From: Zongyangia hominis
GTDB taxonomy: Bacteria; Bacillota; Clostridia; Oscillospirales; Ruminococcaceae
Length of the DNA stretch: 64,000 nt
Direction: 5' to 3'
NCBI RefSeq assembly: GCF_014385095.1
Contig: NZ_JACRTC010000002.1
Span: forward strand, 310,001-374,000
How positions within the stretch are numbered: position 1 is the first letter of the stretch; the number at the start of each line of letters is the position of its first letter. The notes below the pieces were generated by a model. The model was not told the DNA's origin and did no database searches. It was given only the letters and a program-made list of their open reading frames with translations. Made by a program: the position numbers and the translations under genes. Positions 25,177 to 33,439 of the stretch are shown here, piece after piece.

Positions 25177-28100
25177 TTACCAGCAGCCCTTTGGGGGTTG
25201 ACGTCGGGGGATGACGCAGACAGAGGCGCAAACGGTGTTGTTGCGGGGATTCGGATCGGCATTGAGGGAAGACACTCTGGCCGTGTTACAGATACGCCCT
25301 TTGGCGCACGCGCTGATGAATCCGGATATCCGAAGGGTAACAGAAGCGCCTTCAGCGAGGGTGCCCACCGTATAGCATCCCGTCCAAATTTCCCAGGTTT
25401 GGCCGTTATCCACAGAATAGATGGCGTCGCACAACTCCCTGGGCATCCTGTCTGTAATGACCACCTGCTCCGCTGGCGCCGGGCCAGCGTTGGAGACCGT
25501 CACGGTGTAGGTAATGTGCTGACAGCGGTACACGGGATTGGGGCACGCGGTTTTTTGGATGGAGAGGTCTGCCTCTTCCAACAGGAGAGGCGTTTCCACC
25601 GTGTCCGTGTTGTTATTTGGATCGGGATCGGGGGTGGTACTACTCACCAACGCGGTGTTGATGATACTGCCGTTTGCCAGCAACGAGACCGTTCCCCGGA
25701 GCAAAATCGTGCGGGTGCTTCCCGCCGCCAGCGTCCCCAGGGGCAGAGAGCCGGGCCAGGGCTGGAAAGTGCCACCGCCGTCCACAGAGTACTCCGGGCC
25801 GATGAGGGTGGATGGCACGCTGTCCAACACGACAACGTTTTGGGCGTCGGCCGGTCCGTTATTGAAGACCGTTACCGTATAGGTCAGCACATCGCCCGGC
25901 CGTACCGGGTCGGGCGCGGCAGCCTTACTGATCGACAGATCCGCTGAGGGAGCCACCGGCGTGACCACGATGAATGTGTTGTTATCCGGGTTGGGGTCAG
26001 GCGTATCGCTGCTGACCACGGCGGTGTTCGTCAGGCTACCGGCCGCGAAGGAGGAGACCTCGGCACGGATGATTAGCTCCACCACCGCCCCGGCATCCAG
26101 TCTTCCCACGGGATAGATACCGCTAAAGGGGGCCCAGGTAACGCCCCCGTCCACGGAAATTTCAGCGTTTTCAAGCTCCGCCGGGAGTTGGTCGCTCAAG
26201 ACGACGTTCTCCGAAGCGGAGGGGCCCGCGTTGGAGACTAACAGCGTATAGGTGAGCCGTTCCCCCGCCAACACCGGATTGGGGCTTGCCGTCTTGACGA
26301 CGGAGATGTCGGCAGAGGGCTGGATCGGGGTTATATCCGTGGAAATGTTGTTGTCGGGATTGGGGTCCGGGGTGGTGCTTTCCGCCACGGCGGTGTTGAT
26401 AATCTCTCCAGTGGCCGAGGCGCTGAGGGTGCCGCGCAGCACAATCGCTCGGCTTGCGCCCGCCGCAAGGGTACCCAGCGTATAGGGGCTGACCCAGGGG
26501 AAGAAGGTGATACCGCCGTCCACGGAGAATTCCGGATCGCGTAGGACAGCGGGGACCGCGTCGATGAGTATCACACCCTGGGCGTCGGAGGGACCGCCGT
26601 TGGTCACCGTGATCGTATAGCTGAAGGTTTGGCCGGGAATGGCGGGGCTACTACCGGCTGTTTTGATTACCGCCACGTCGGCGGATACTGTCACAGGGGT
26701 CTCTTCCGTGGCGGTATTGTTATCGGGGTCTGGATCGGGGGTGGTGCTCTCCACCGCCGCGGTGTTTTCAATGCTTCCGACGGGGGCGGAGGGGTTCACC
26801 GTCCCCCGTATGGTCACCACGAAGGACTCCCCCGCCCCCAGGGTGCCGATATTGTACGGGCTAATCCAGGGGGCAAACACGGTGCCGCCTTGCACCGCAA
26901 ATTCCGGGTTCAGAATCTCGGCCGGGATCAAATCGGCCAGCTCCACGTTCTGTGCGGCGTTAGGCCCGGCGTTATACACGGTGATCGTATAGGTCAATAT
27001 CCCGCCCGCTTCCACCGGAACCGGAAACGCCCTTTTGGATACCGATAGGTCTGCGGAGATCCCCACAGGGATTAGGGCCGTGGAGGTATTGTTGTCGGGA
27101 TTGGGGTCCGGGGTATCGCTGGAAACCGTGGCGGTGTTGTCGATGGTCCCCGCCGCCGTGGGACTCACAATACCCCGCAGCAACACTGTTTGGACAGCGC
27201 CGCTTACCAGTGTCCCCGCGGCGTAGGAGCCGGTCCAGGGAGACCAGGTAGCACCGCCGTCCACAGAGTATTCCACATCGGTGAGGGTGGCCGGCACCGC
27301 ATCGGTGAGCACGGTGTTCACCGCCGGGTCAGGGCCGTCGTTTGTGATGGTAATGCTGAAAATTAGGGGTTGGCCGGGAAAAACCGGGCTTGGGCTCCCG
27401 GTCTTGACCACCGACAGGTCCGCTGCGGTATCAATCGGGGTAATTTCCGTGAACTGGTTGTTATCGGGATCGGGGTCCGGCGTGGGGCTCTCCACCACCG
27501 CGGTATTGATGATCGACCCGGTTGCCCCAGCACCCACGGTGCCGCGGATCAGGACGGTCCGGGAGCCCCCTGCGGCTAGGACGCCTAAATCCACAGAGCC
27601 AGGCCAGGCTTGGAAGGTGGCGCCGCCGTCCAGGGAATACTCCACTCCGGCGAGTTCCGGGGGAATAGAATCGGTCAGCGTCACATTTTGCGCGTCGCTG
27701 GGGCCGTTGTTGGATACGATTACCGCATAAGTCAGCACGCCTCCAGCCGGCACAGGCGACGGACTCCCCGATTTTGTCACGGCCAAATCGGCGCTTGCCG
27801 CCACGGGGGTCGTGTCGGTGGACTGGTTGTTGTTGAGATCGGGGTCCGGGGTATCGCTGGAAACCGTGGCGGTGTTGTCGATGGTCCCCACCGCCGAGGC
27901 ACTCACAATACCCCGCAGCAGCACTTGAACGACCGTGTTCGGCGCGAGATTGCCCAGGGGCAGGGAGCCGGGCCAAGGCTGGAACGTGCCGCCGCTATTG
28001 AGGGAGTATTGCACATCGGTCAAGGCAGCGGGAACCGCGTCAGTCAGCAGCGCATTGACTGCGGTGGAGGGGCCGGCATTGAAGATGGTCACCGTATAGG

Positions 28101-29997
28101 TGAGCCATTCACCGGGTATGGCGGGATTCGGACTGCCCAGCTTCACCACGGAAAGGTCGGCCAGCTCGTTGACAGGCGTCACCACCGTATCGGAGTTGTT
28201 GGAAAGATCGGGATCAGGCGTGGACGAAAGCACGGTGGCGGTATTAATGATACTCTCATTGGCCGCGGGATCCACCGTGCCGCGGATGAGGATCGTCTGG
28301 CTCTGCCCGCTGGGAAGCCGGCCCAACAGATAAGGCCCTACCCACGGGTACCAGGTCGCGCCGTCGTCGGTAGAGAATTCCGCATTGATGAGGGTGGCGG
28401 AGACATTGTCCGCCAGCTCCACATTTTCTGCGTCCGAGGGGCCCGCATTGGAAATCTTAACAGTATAAGTCAGCACGCTTCCCGGGTCCACCGGGCTGGG
28501 GCTGGCCGTTTTTACCACTGAAAGATCCGCCAATTCTTCCACCTGCACCGGTACGTAGTTGGAGACCACATGAAATACCCCTGGAATGCCGCCCTCCACC
28601 GGCGTGTATTCATAGCGTATGGACGCGCTGTTCAGCGCGGGATTGGGGGCGGGGATGGCTGTGACCATGGCTGAGAAAGAGACCGTAACAGTCTCGCCGC
28701 CCGGCACATTCGGCAGCGGGAAACCAATGTCCGGATCGGCTTGTGTGTCCGAAACTTCGTTGATCGTGACGCTTCCAGGGACAAAGGCAAGCCCGTTTGG
28801 CACGATATCCTGGAAAAATACGTTTGTCAGCGGGCTTTCACATGTATTGGTCAACGTCACCGTAAAGCGCACCGTCTCCCCCACATTGGCGGTGGATCTA
28901 TCCACAGTTTTCACCGGGATAAACACAGGCTCCTGGATCTCCTGGAAGGCGACGTCGTCGATGGCGTAATCGTTGCCGATCACCTCGGGGCCCTCACTCA
29001 CAAATTCCACGGTCAGGCTGGTGTTGTTTTGTGAATTGATGGCGCTGCCGATCTGCCTCCATTCCGGCGCGTTGACATTGACGGGAATCAGGATACCCAG
29101 GGTAGCGCTGTACAAGACGTCCCCGTTTTGATCCAGGATGAGCACACCCAGCTCTGGGTTGGGGTAGCCCGTCACCCTGAAGAGGTTTAAAATCCACGCG
29201 CTAAATAGGTAATTGGTGTAGGGCCGGACCGGCACTACGGTCTGGAAAAAGACCGCGCCGGGGTTAAAGCCGTTGACAATCATCATCCGGCCGGTTTCGT
29301 TGCCTGCGGTGTGATCCGCGATGCGCCACCACGCGCCGATCACCTCGCTCAAGGCATTATTCATGATGTTTTGTACCGTATATTGCCCGCCGGCCGGCGT
29401 GTAGGCGTCGGGATTGGGTAGTACATAGGTAAAGTCCGGCGTCACTCCCGGATAAGGCTCGGTCGGCGCCCCGGTGTTTGCCGGTGTCCCCGGGGGGAAG
29501 GAACCGAAAGTGCCGTTGTCCGCATCCTGGATCAGGTTTTCACCGGAAATGAACGAACAGGGGTCCAGGATCACCTGGATGGGGGTATAGATGACCGGAC
29601 CATTCAGAAAATTCTGATTGGTGAAATCTGGACCGGTCACCGTAACCAGCAGTGTATCCGGCGTAACGGAGTCCAAATTCGTAGAGCCTGGCGGCGGATT
29701 GCTCGCCGCGCCGATGGGCGGATTGACGCCCTGAGGAATGCTCCCCACCACCGCTGTGGAAAAATTCCCCGGTGTCGGAACCCCGCCGGAGGCGCCGTAA
29801 GACTCTACAATCCGATAGTTGCCGTTGGGCACGTTGAGAAAGGCGTAGTTGCCGTCGGCGTCCGTCAAAACGGTAAGCCGCTCGGCCGTATCGACATTTT
29901 GAAGCACTACCGGAATATTGGCAAGGCCGGAATCACCTCCGGAGATCGTAGCGCTTCGATCCCTGTCGAAGACGACACGGCCCGAAATTGTTGCCAT
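25177..29997 (-). CDS. Giant DUF11-repeat protein
   Basis: 1606 residues. The N-terminus (1-about 130) is a prealbumin-like/SdrD-B-type domain (SGRVVFDRDRS...LTDADGNYAFLNVPNGNYRI). A region of about 130-355 resembles a carbohydrate-binding or jelly-roll fold (AWWRIADHTAGNETGRMMIVNG). A divergent DUF11 unit at about 357-480 is followed by nine regular DUF11 units of about 122 residues, each opening with ADLSVVKTASPSPV-like sequence and closing with INTA.V.S.TPDPDP.NN. The final unit is cysteine-rich and ends RRQPPKGCW. There is no signal peptide, transmembrane segment or LPxTG motif, which is unusual for a surface protein. RBS GAGAGGTG precedes ATG. Possibly spore-surface or exported by another route. 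Confidence 0.85.
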   Translation of the reverse strand: MATISGRVVFDRDRSATISGGDSGLANIPVVLQNVDTAERLTVLTDADGNYAFLNVPNGNYRIVESYGASGGVPTPGNFSTAVVGSIPQGVNPPIGAASNPPPGSTNLDSVTPDTLLVTVTGPDFTNQNFLNGPVIYTPIQVILDPCSFISGENLIQDADNGTFGSFPPGTPANTGAPTEPYPGVTPDFTYVLPNPDAYTPAGGQYTVQNIMNNALSEVIGAWWRIADHTAGNETGRMMIVNGFNPGAVFFQTVVPVRPYTNYLFSAWILNLFRVTGYPNPELGVLILDQNGDVLYSATLGILIPVNVNAPEWRQIGSAINSQNNTSLTVEFVSEGPEVIGNDYAIDDVAFQEIQEPVFIPVKTVDRSTANVGETVRFTVTLTNTCESPLTNVFFQDIVPNGLAFVPGSVTINEVSDTQADPDIGFPLPNVPGGETVTVSFSAMVTAIPAPNPALNSASIRYEYTPVEGGIPGVFHVVSNYVPVQVEELADLSVVKTASPSPVDPGSVLTYTVKISNAGPSDAENVELADNVSATLINAEFSTDDGATWYPWVGPYLLGRLPSGQSQTILIRGTVDPAANESIINTATVLSSTPDPDLSNNSDTVVTPVNELADLSVVKLGSPNPAIPGEWLTYTVTIFNAGPSTAVNALLTDAVPAALTDVQYSLNSGGTFQPWPGSLPLGNLAPNTVVQVLLRGIVSASAVGTIDNTATVSSDTPDPDLNNNQSTDTTPVAASADLAVTKSGSPSPVPAGGVLTYAVIVSNNGPSDAQNVTLTDSIPPELAGVEYSLDGGATFQAWPGSVDLGVLAAGGSRTVLIRGTVGAGATGSIINTAVVESPTPDPDPDNNQFTEITPIDTAADLSVVKTGSPSPVFPGQPLIFSITITNDGPDPAVNTVLTDAVPATLTDVEYSVDGGATWSPWTGSYAAGTLVSGAVQTVLLRGIVSPTAAGTIDNTATVSSDTPDPNPDNNTSTALIPVGISADLSVSKRAFPVPVEAGGILTYTITVYNAGPNAAQNVELADLIPAEILNPEFAVQGGTVFAPWISPYNIGTLGAGESFVVTIRGTVNPSAPVGSIENTAAVESTTPDPDPDNNTATEETPVTVSADVAVIKTAGSSPAIPGQTFSYTITVTNGGPSDAQGVILIDAVPAVLRDPEFSVDGGITFFPWVSPYTLGTLAAGASRAIVLRGTLSASATGEIINTAVAESTTPDPNPDNNISTDITPIQPSADISVVKTASPNPVLAGERLTYTLLVSNAGPSASENVVLSDQLPAELENAEISVDGGVTWAPFSGIYPVGRLDAGAVVELIIRAEVSSFAAGSLTNTAVVSSDTPDPNPDNNTFIVVTPVAPSADLSISKAAAPDPVRPGDVLTYTVTVFNNGPADAQNVVVLDSVPSTLIGPEYSVDGGGTFQPWPGSLPLGTLAAGSTRTILLRGTVSLLANGSIINTALVSSTTPDPDPNNNTDTVETPLLLEEADLSIQKTACPNPVYRCQHITYTVTVSNAGPAPAEQVVITDRMPRELCDAIYSVDNGQTWEIWTGCYTVGTLAEGASVTLRISGFISACAKGRICNTARVSSLNADPNPRNNTVCASVCVIPRRQPPKGCW
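25220..28560 (-). repeat. Nine tandem DUF11 coding repeats, about 366 bases each
   Basis: The coding sequence repeats with a period near 366 bases. Units share ADL(S/A)V.K..SP.PV at the start, LTYTV.V.N.GPSDA(Q/E)NV in the middle and the TPDPDPDNN closing motif. Some nucleotide blocks, such as the one encoding VSSDTPDPNPDNN, are nearly identical between units, suggesting recent duplication or conversion. Confidence 0.85.
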
Positions 29998-30514
29998 AGT
30001 AATTGCACCTCTCGATCGAAAATCAATGCCGCCAAGAATGAGGCGGCGGAAAAAATTGGGACAGCAGACTGTATGGCTGTCAGGAAGCGGGCATAACTGC
30101 TTATGCCACCCCTCCTACAATATATGCGTGTCTTTCGTCAGCGGGTACAGCTGAAAATGCAGATACGGCCGTGTGATATGCGTTGGAATTGTTGCATTTG
30201 CGCTACAAAAATATCCCACTGCCCAACGTGCAGTGCAAAGCCCGAAAAAGCCTGGCAGCGACGAGAAGGCGGCAGTTTAAAAGTCAACGGACGCAGCGAG
30301 GGAGATCTTTAGCAAACGGATCGAAGGCCCCGTGATCCAGCGACTTTTAAAAAAAAACGTCGTTGCGAACAAAACATGGTCCGCGACGACGTGGATAAGC
30401 GTTGATAAAGTAGATACCCGGTTAAAACGCAGGGCTCGAAACAAATGCTCTATAAAAGGATAAAACCATGTTCCCAAGCGATTTCCTCTATCTGTGAACC
30501 ATGGCTTTGCGTAT
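29998..30514. other. Intergenic region upstream of the DUF11 gene
   Basis: 517 bases with no gene I can support. It includes the ribosome site of the DUF11 gene and an imperfect inverted repeat ACGTCGT..ACGACGT at about 30355-30395. Open frames here have no ribosome sites or recognisable products. Confidence 0.45.
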
Positions 30515-30736
30515 TTATCGGCAACACCAAGGTGAAAAAATAAGCGTGATGCGCGTAGCAAAAATTTGGGGTGGAATGCTTGGGGTCATTACGCCGTTAT
30601 ACCAAATACGGACGATATCTCCCGGAAAGAAGCCGCGAGTGTTCCTGGTGTTGACAACGACATTCTGAGAAGTAACGCGGTCTCTGACAAGCAGACTGTT
30701 AAACCGCACGTCCCGCACCGTTGCAATCATGAGCAT
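30515..30736 (-). CDS. Small protein upstream of the DUF11 gene, unknown function
   Basis: 73 residues. AGGAGGTGATC nine bases before the ATG makes translation very likely. The sequence (TVRDVRFNSLLVRDRVTSQNVVVNT then GFFPGDIVRIWYNGVMT) alternates hydrophobic and polar residues like a small beta-barrel, possibly OB-like, and ends in a cysteine pair (PWCCR). No signal peptide or membrane segment. It lies on the same strand and about 520 bases upstream of the DUF11 giant; a functional link is only a guess. CATATACT just upstream of the ribosome site resembles a mother-cell sigma -10 but is not convincing. Confidence 0.65.
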   Translation of the reverse strand: MLMIATVRDVRFNSLLVRDRVTSQNVVVNTRNTRGFFPGDIVRIWYNGVMTPSIPPQIFATRITLIFSPWCCR

Positions 30737-30969
30737 GGTTGATCACCTCCTGTGTCAGTATATGTTACGGCAATAGTGAATGCGCATGGCGGGCTTTCTT
30801 TCCGTACGGCGTATAAGCAGATGATATATGGGGAAAGGCAAAATGCAAGCAAAGAATCCGGTTAGCTTTTTACAAACCGGCGAAGCATAAAAAAATCAGA
30901 ATTGAGAGCCTTCAGATTTCAAACTCCCTCCACATCAAAATAGTATACTTCAAGATAGGAGGTGTTCCT

Positions 30970-31271
30970 ATGGCGACACTACTGATTGTGGAAGACGATA
31001 AAAAGACCAAGAAGGGGTCGATTACGCTTACGCGAAGGGAAACAAGATTTTATCCGGTGTAAATACCGCATTTGAAACAGGAAAGATGTACGCGATCCTC
31101 GGGCCGTCCGGCTCCAGCAAAACGACGCTGCTTTCTCTGCTCGGCGGACTCGACGCCCCGACAAAAGGACATATTTTCTTCGACGGTAAAGATATCGCCG
31201 GACAGGGGCTTGCCTATCACCGGAAAAACCATGTTTCGCTGATTTTCCAAAACTACAACCTCATTGCGTGA
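30970..31271 (+). pseudogene. Response regulator/ABC ATPase chimeric remnant (BceR-BceA type)
   Basis: GGAGG then ATG at 30970 opens with MATLLIVEDDKK, the start of an OmpR-type response regulator, which stops being recognisable after about 14 codons. In another frame from about 31017 the sequence reads as the beginning of a bacitracin-type ABC transporter ATPase: DYAYAKGNKILSGV, Walker A GPSGSSKTTLLSLLGGLD, then AYHRKNHVSLIFQNYNLI and a stop. The middle of the regulator, the sensor kinase and the rest of the ATPase and permease are missing. It is what remains after a large deletion, at the left edge of the A+T-richer island. Confidence 0.75.
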
Positions 31272-31441
31272 TACCACAGAGAAAGAGATTCGTTAAAGAT
31301 TCACAACTCGCTTGCGCTTAGAGTAATCCGGGTCTTAATGGCATAATATCCGTGTTGTAAGCCAATGTTTACGTTTTTTGCTCATCCTTTGCTGCTGACC
31401 GTTAAAATTGAGGCTCTCATTGGTTACGAATGGTATTTGAC

Positions 31442-32641
31442 TCATAGCCTACCTGCACCTTTCTCTATGAGCGAACGGAACTTTTCCATCGCTTTCGTCG
31501 TATTCTCATTGGTTGAAAAGGCAGTTAGACGGAAAAACTTTTCCCCGTTTTTTCCGAAGCCTGCTCCCGGTGTTCCAACTACACCAATCTCAGATAACAG
31601 CATATCAAAGAACGTCCACGAGTCCAAGCCAAACGGACAACGAAGCCAAATGTACGGAGAATTTTTTCCGCCCGTATACCAGATACCAAGCTTGTCCAAG
31701 GCCGATGTAATGATTTCGGCATTTTTTCGATAATAGGCAATATTTTCTTTGATTTGTTTTCTTCCGTCTTTTGCAAATACTGCTTCTGCACCCTTTTGCA
31801 CAATGTAGGAGACGCCATTAAATTTTGTTGTCTGTCGGCGAAGCCACATATGGTTAAGTTTCATTCCGTCAAATTCAAGTATTTGAGGGACTACGGTATA
31901 TCCGCAGCGAGTGCCCGTAAATCCCGCGGTTTTTGACAGCGAGCAAAATTCAATGGCACAATTCTTTGCGCCATCAATCTCAAAGATACTGCGGGGAAGG
32001 TCTTTATCCACAATAAAAGATTCATAAGCTGCATCGAATAAAATAACGGCGTGATTGCGGAGGGCATATTCCACCCAAAGTTTTAACTGCTCCCGGTTAT
32101 AAACCGCTCCTGTTGGGTTGTTTGGAGAGCAGATATAAATAATATCTGCCAAAACCGAATCATCAGGCAGCGGAAGAAATCCGTTATTTTTGTTTGCATC
32201 TGTAAAAATGATTTTTCTGCCATCCATTAAATTGGTATCCACATATACGGGATATACAGGGTCGGGTATCAAAACAGTATTCTCTTTGTCAAATAAATCA
32301 AGGATATTGCCAAGATCGCTTTTAGCTCCATCGGAAACGAATATTTCCGAGAGTTCAAGTGCAACGTTATTTTCGGCATAATAGGCTTGCATCTTTTCTC
32401 TGAGAAAATCATATCCCTGTTCGGGACCATAGCCATGAAAAGAATCGGCTTTTCCCATATCCTCTGCGGCTTGTTTCATGGCTTCCACCACCGAACTACA
32501 AAGCGGCAGGGTGACATCACCAATTCCCATGCGGATGATTTCTTTCTCGGGATGAGTTTTGCTGAAGTCACTTACTCGTCTGGCAATTTCTGAAAACAGA
32601 TAGCTTTCTTTTAAGTGATTGTAGTTTATATTTGCTCTCAC
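31442..32641 (-). CDS. dapL: LL-diaminopimelate aminotransferase
   Basis: 399 residues, the usual length. PLP-dependent class I/II aminotransferase that converts tetrahydrodipicolinate directly to LL-diaminopimelate, bypassing succinylated intermediates. The DapL signature is visible: MGIGDVTLPL, HGYGPEQGYDFLR, DPVYPVY, SPNNPTGAVY, and the PLP lysine in SLSKTAGFTGTRCGY. Its start overlaps the dapF stop by four bases. It is the last gene of the minus-strand unit asnB-pyrG-carA-carB-dapF-dapL. Confidence 0.95.
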   Translation of the reverse strand: MRANINYNHLKESYLFSEIARRVSDFSKTHPEKEIIRMGIGDVTLPLCSSVVEAMKQAAEDMGKADSFHGYGPEQGYDFLREKMQAYYAENNVALELSEIFVSDGAKSDLGNILDLFDKENTVLIPDPVYPVYVDTNLMDGRKIIFTDANKNNGFLPLPDDSVLADIIYICSPNNPTGAVYNREQLKLWVEYALRNHAVILFDAAYESFIVDKDLPRSIFEIDGAKNCAIEFCSLSKTAGFTGTRCGYTVVPQILEFDGMKLNHMWLRRQTTKFNGVSYIVQKGAEAVFAKDGRKQIKENIAYYRKNAEIITSALDKLGIWYTGGKNSPYIWLRCPFGLDSWTFFDMLLSEIGVVGTPGAGFGKNGEKFFRLTAFSTNENTTKAMEKFRSLIEKGAGRL

Positions 32642-33429
32642 TTCTCTTCAACCTCACATTCGCATATGGTTTCTGCCGGACCGGTCATCATTGCTGTGCC
32701 ATCTGATAGCACCTTAATGTTTAATCGTCCGCCATCAAGACAAACTGTTATTTCCTGATCCTTATCACATAAATTTGCCCGGACTGCTGCAGCAACTGAG
32801 GCGCAGGCTCCGGTACCACAAGCCATGGTAATACCGCTTCCACGCTCCCAAACACGCATTTTTATTGTATTTCGGTCAATCACCTGCACAAACTCTGCAT
32901 TGACGCCATTTTTGAAATACGGGTGATGCTCCAATTCTTTTCCCATTGTATCCATAGGAGCATCTGTAATATTCTCAACAAAAGCTACGGCGTGGGGATT
33001 TCCAACCATTACCGGTGTAACCATAACCTTTCCATAGGTTGTAGCAAGCAAAACCGGCTTATAGACAATGCATTTTCCCATATCGACGGTTACTTCGGTT
33101 ACCTTATTGCCGATGGTTCTGAGCGTAAGCTCCCTATGACCTGACAGCGTTTCAATTATCAACTTTTTTCGGTCGGTATAGCCTTTATCAAAAACGTATT
33201 TTCCCACACAACGGATACCGTTTCCACACATCATGGCTTCGCTGCCATCAGCATTAAAAATTCGCATCTTAAAATCCGCGGTTCTTGACGGCGAAATTGT
33301 AATGATTCCGTCAGAACCGATTCCAAAATGCCGATCCGATAGCTTTTGGGATAGGACAGCTGCGTTTTTCAATTCTCCATAATAATACAGATAATCATTT
33401 CCCAGACCGTGCATTTTTGTAAAGTGCAT
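32638..33429 (-). CDS. dapF: Diaminopimelate epimerase
   Basis: 263 residues. Converts LL- to meso-diaminopimelate for lysine and peptidoglycan. Two catalytic cysteines are in MCGNGIRCVG and ACGTGACASV; the N-terminal FTKMHGLGNDY is typical. It starts 10 bases after carB and overlaps dapL by four bases, so the dap pair is co-transcribed with the carbamoyl-phosphate genes. GGAGG precedes ATG by about seven bases. Confidence 0.95.
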   Translation of the reverse strand: MHFTKMHGLGNDYLYYYGELKNAAVLSQKLSDRHFGIGSDGIITISPSRTADFKMRIFNADGSEAMMCGNGIRCVGKYVFDKGYTDRKKLIIETLSGHRELTLRTIGNKVTEVTVDMGKCIVYKPVLLATTYGKVMVTPVMVGNPHAVAFVENITDAPMDTMGKELEHHPYFKNGVNAEFVQVIDRNTIKMRVWERGSGITMACGTGACASVAAAVRANLCDKDQEITVCLDGGRLNIKVLSDGTAMMTGPAETICECEVEEK

Positions 33430-33439
33430 TATTTACCTC

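Noticed and set aside
25220..28560. Repeats in the 25-29 kb region as a CRISPR or satellite array
   Set aside because: They are in-frame coding repeats of about 366 bases translating into DUF11 domains.
30277..30561. 94-codon minus-strand frame downstream of the small protein
   Set aside because: No ribosome site, overlaps the well-supported 30515-30736 gene, and the product shows no family features.
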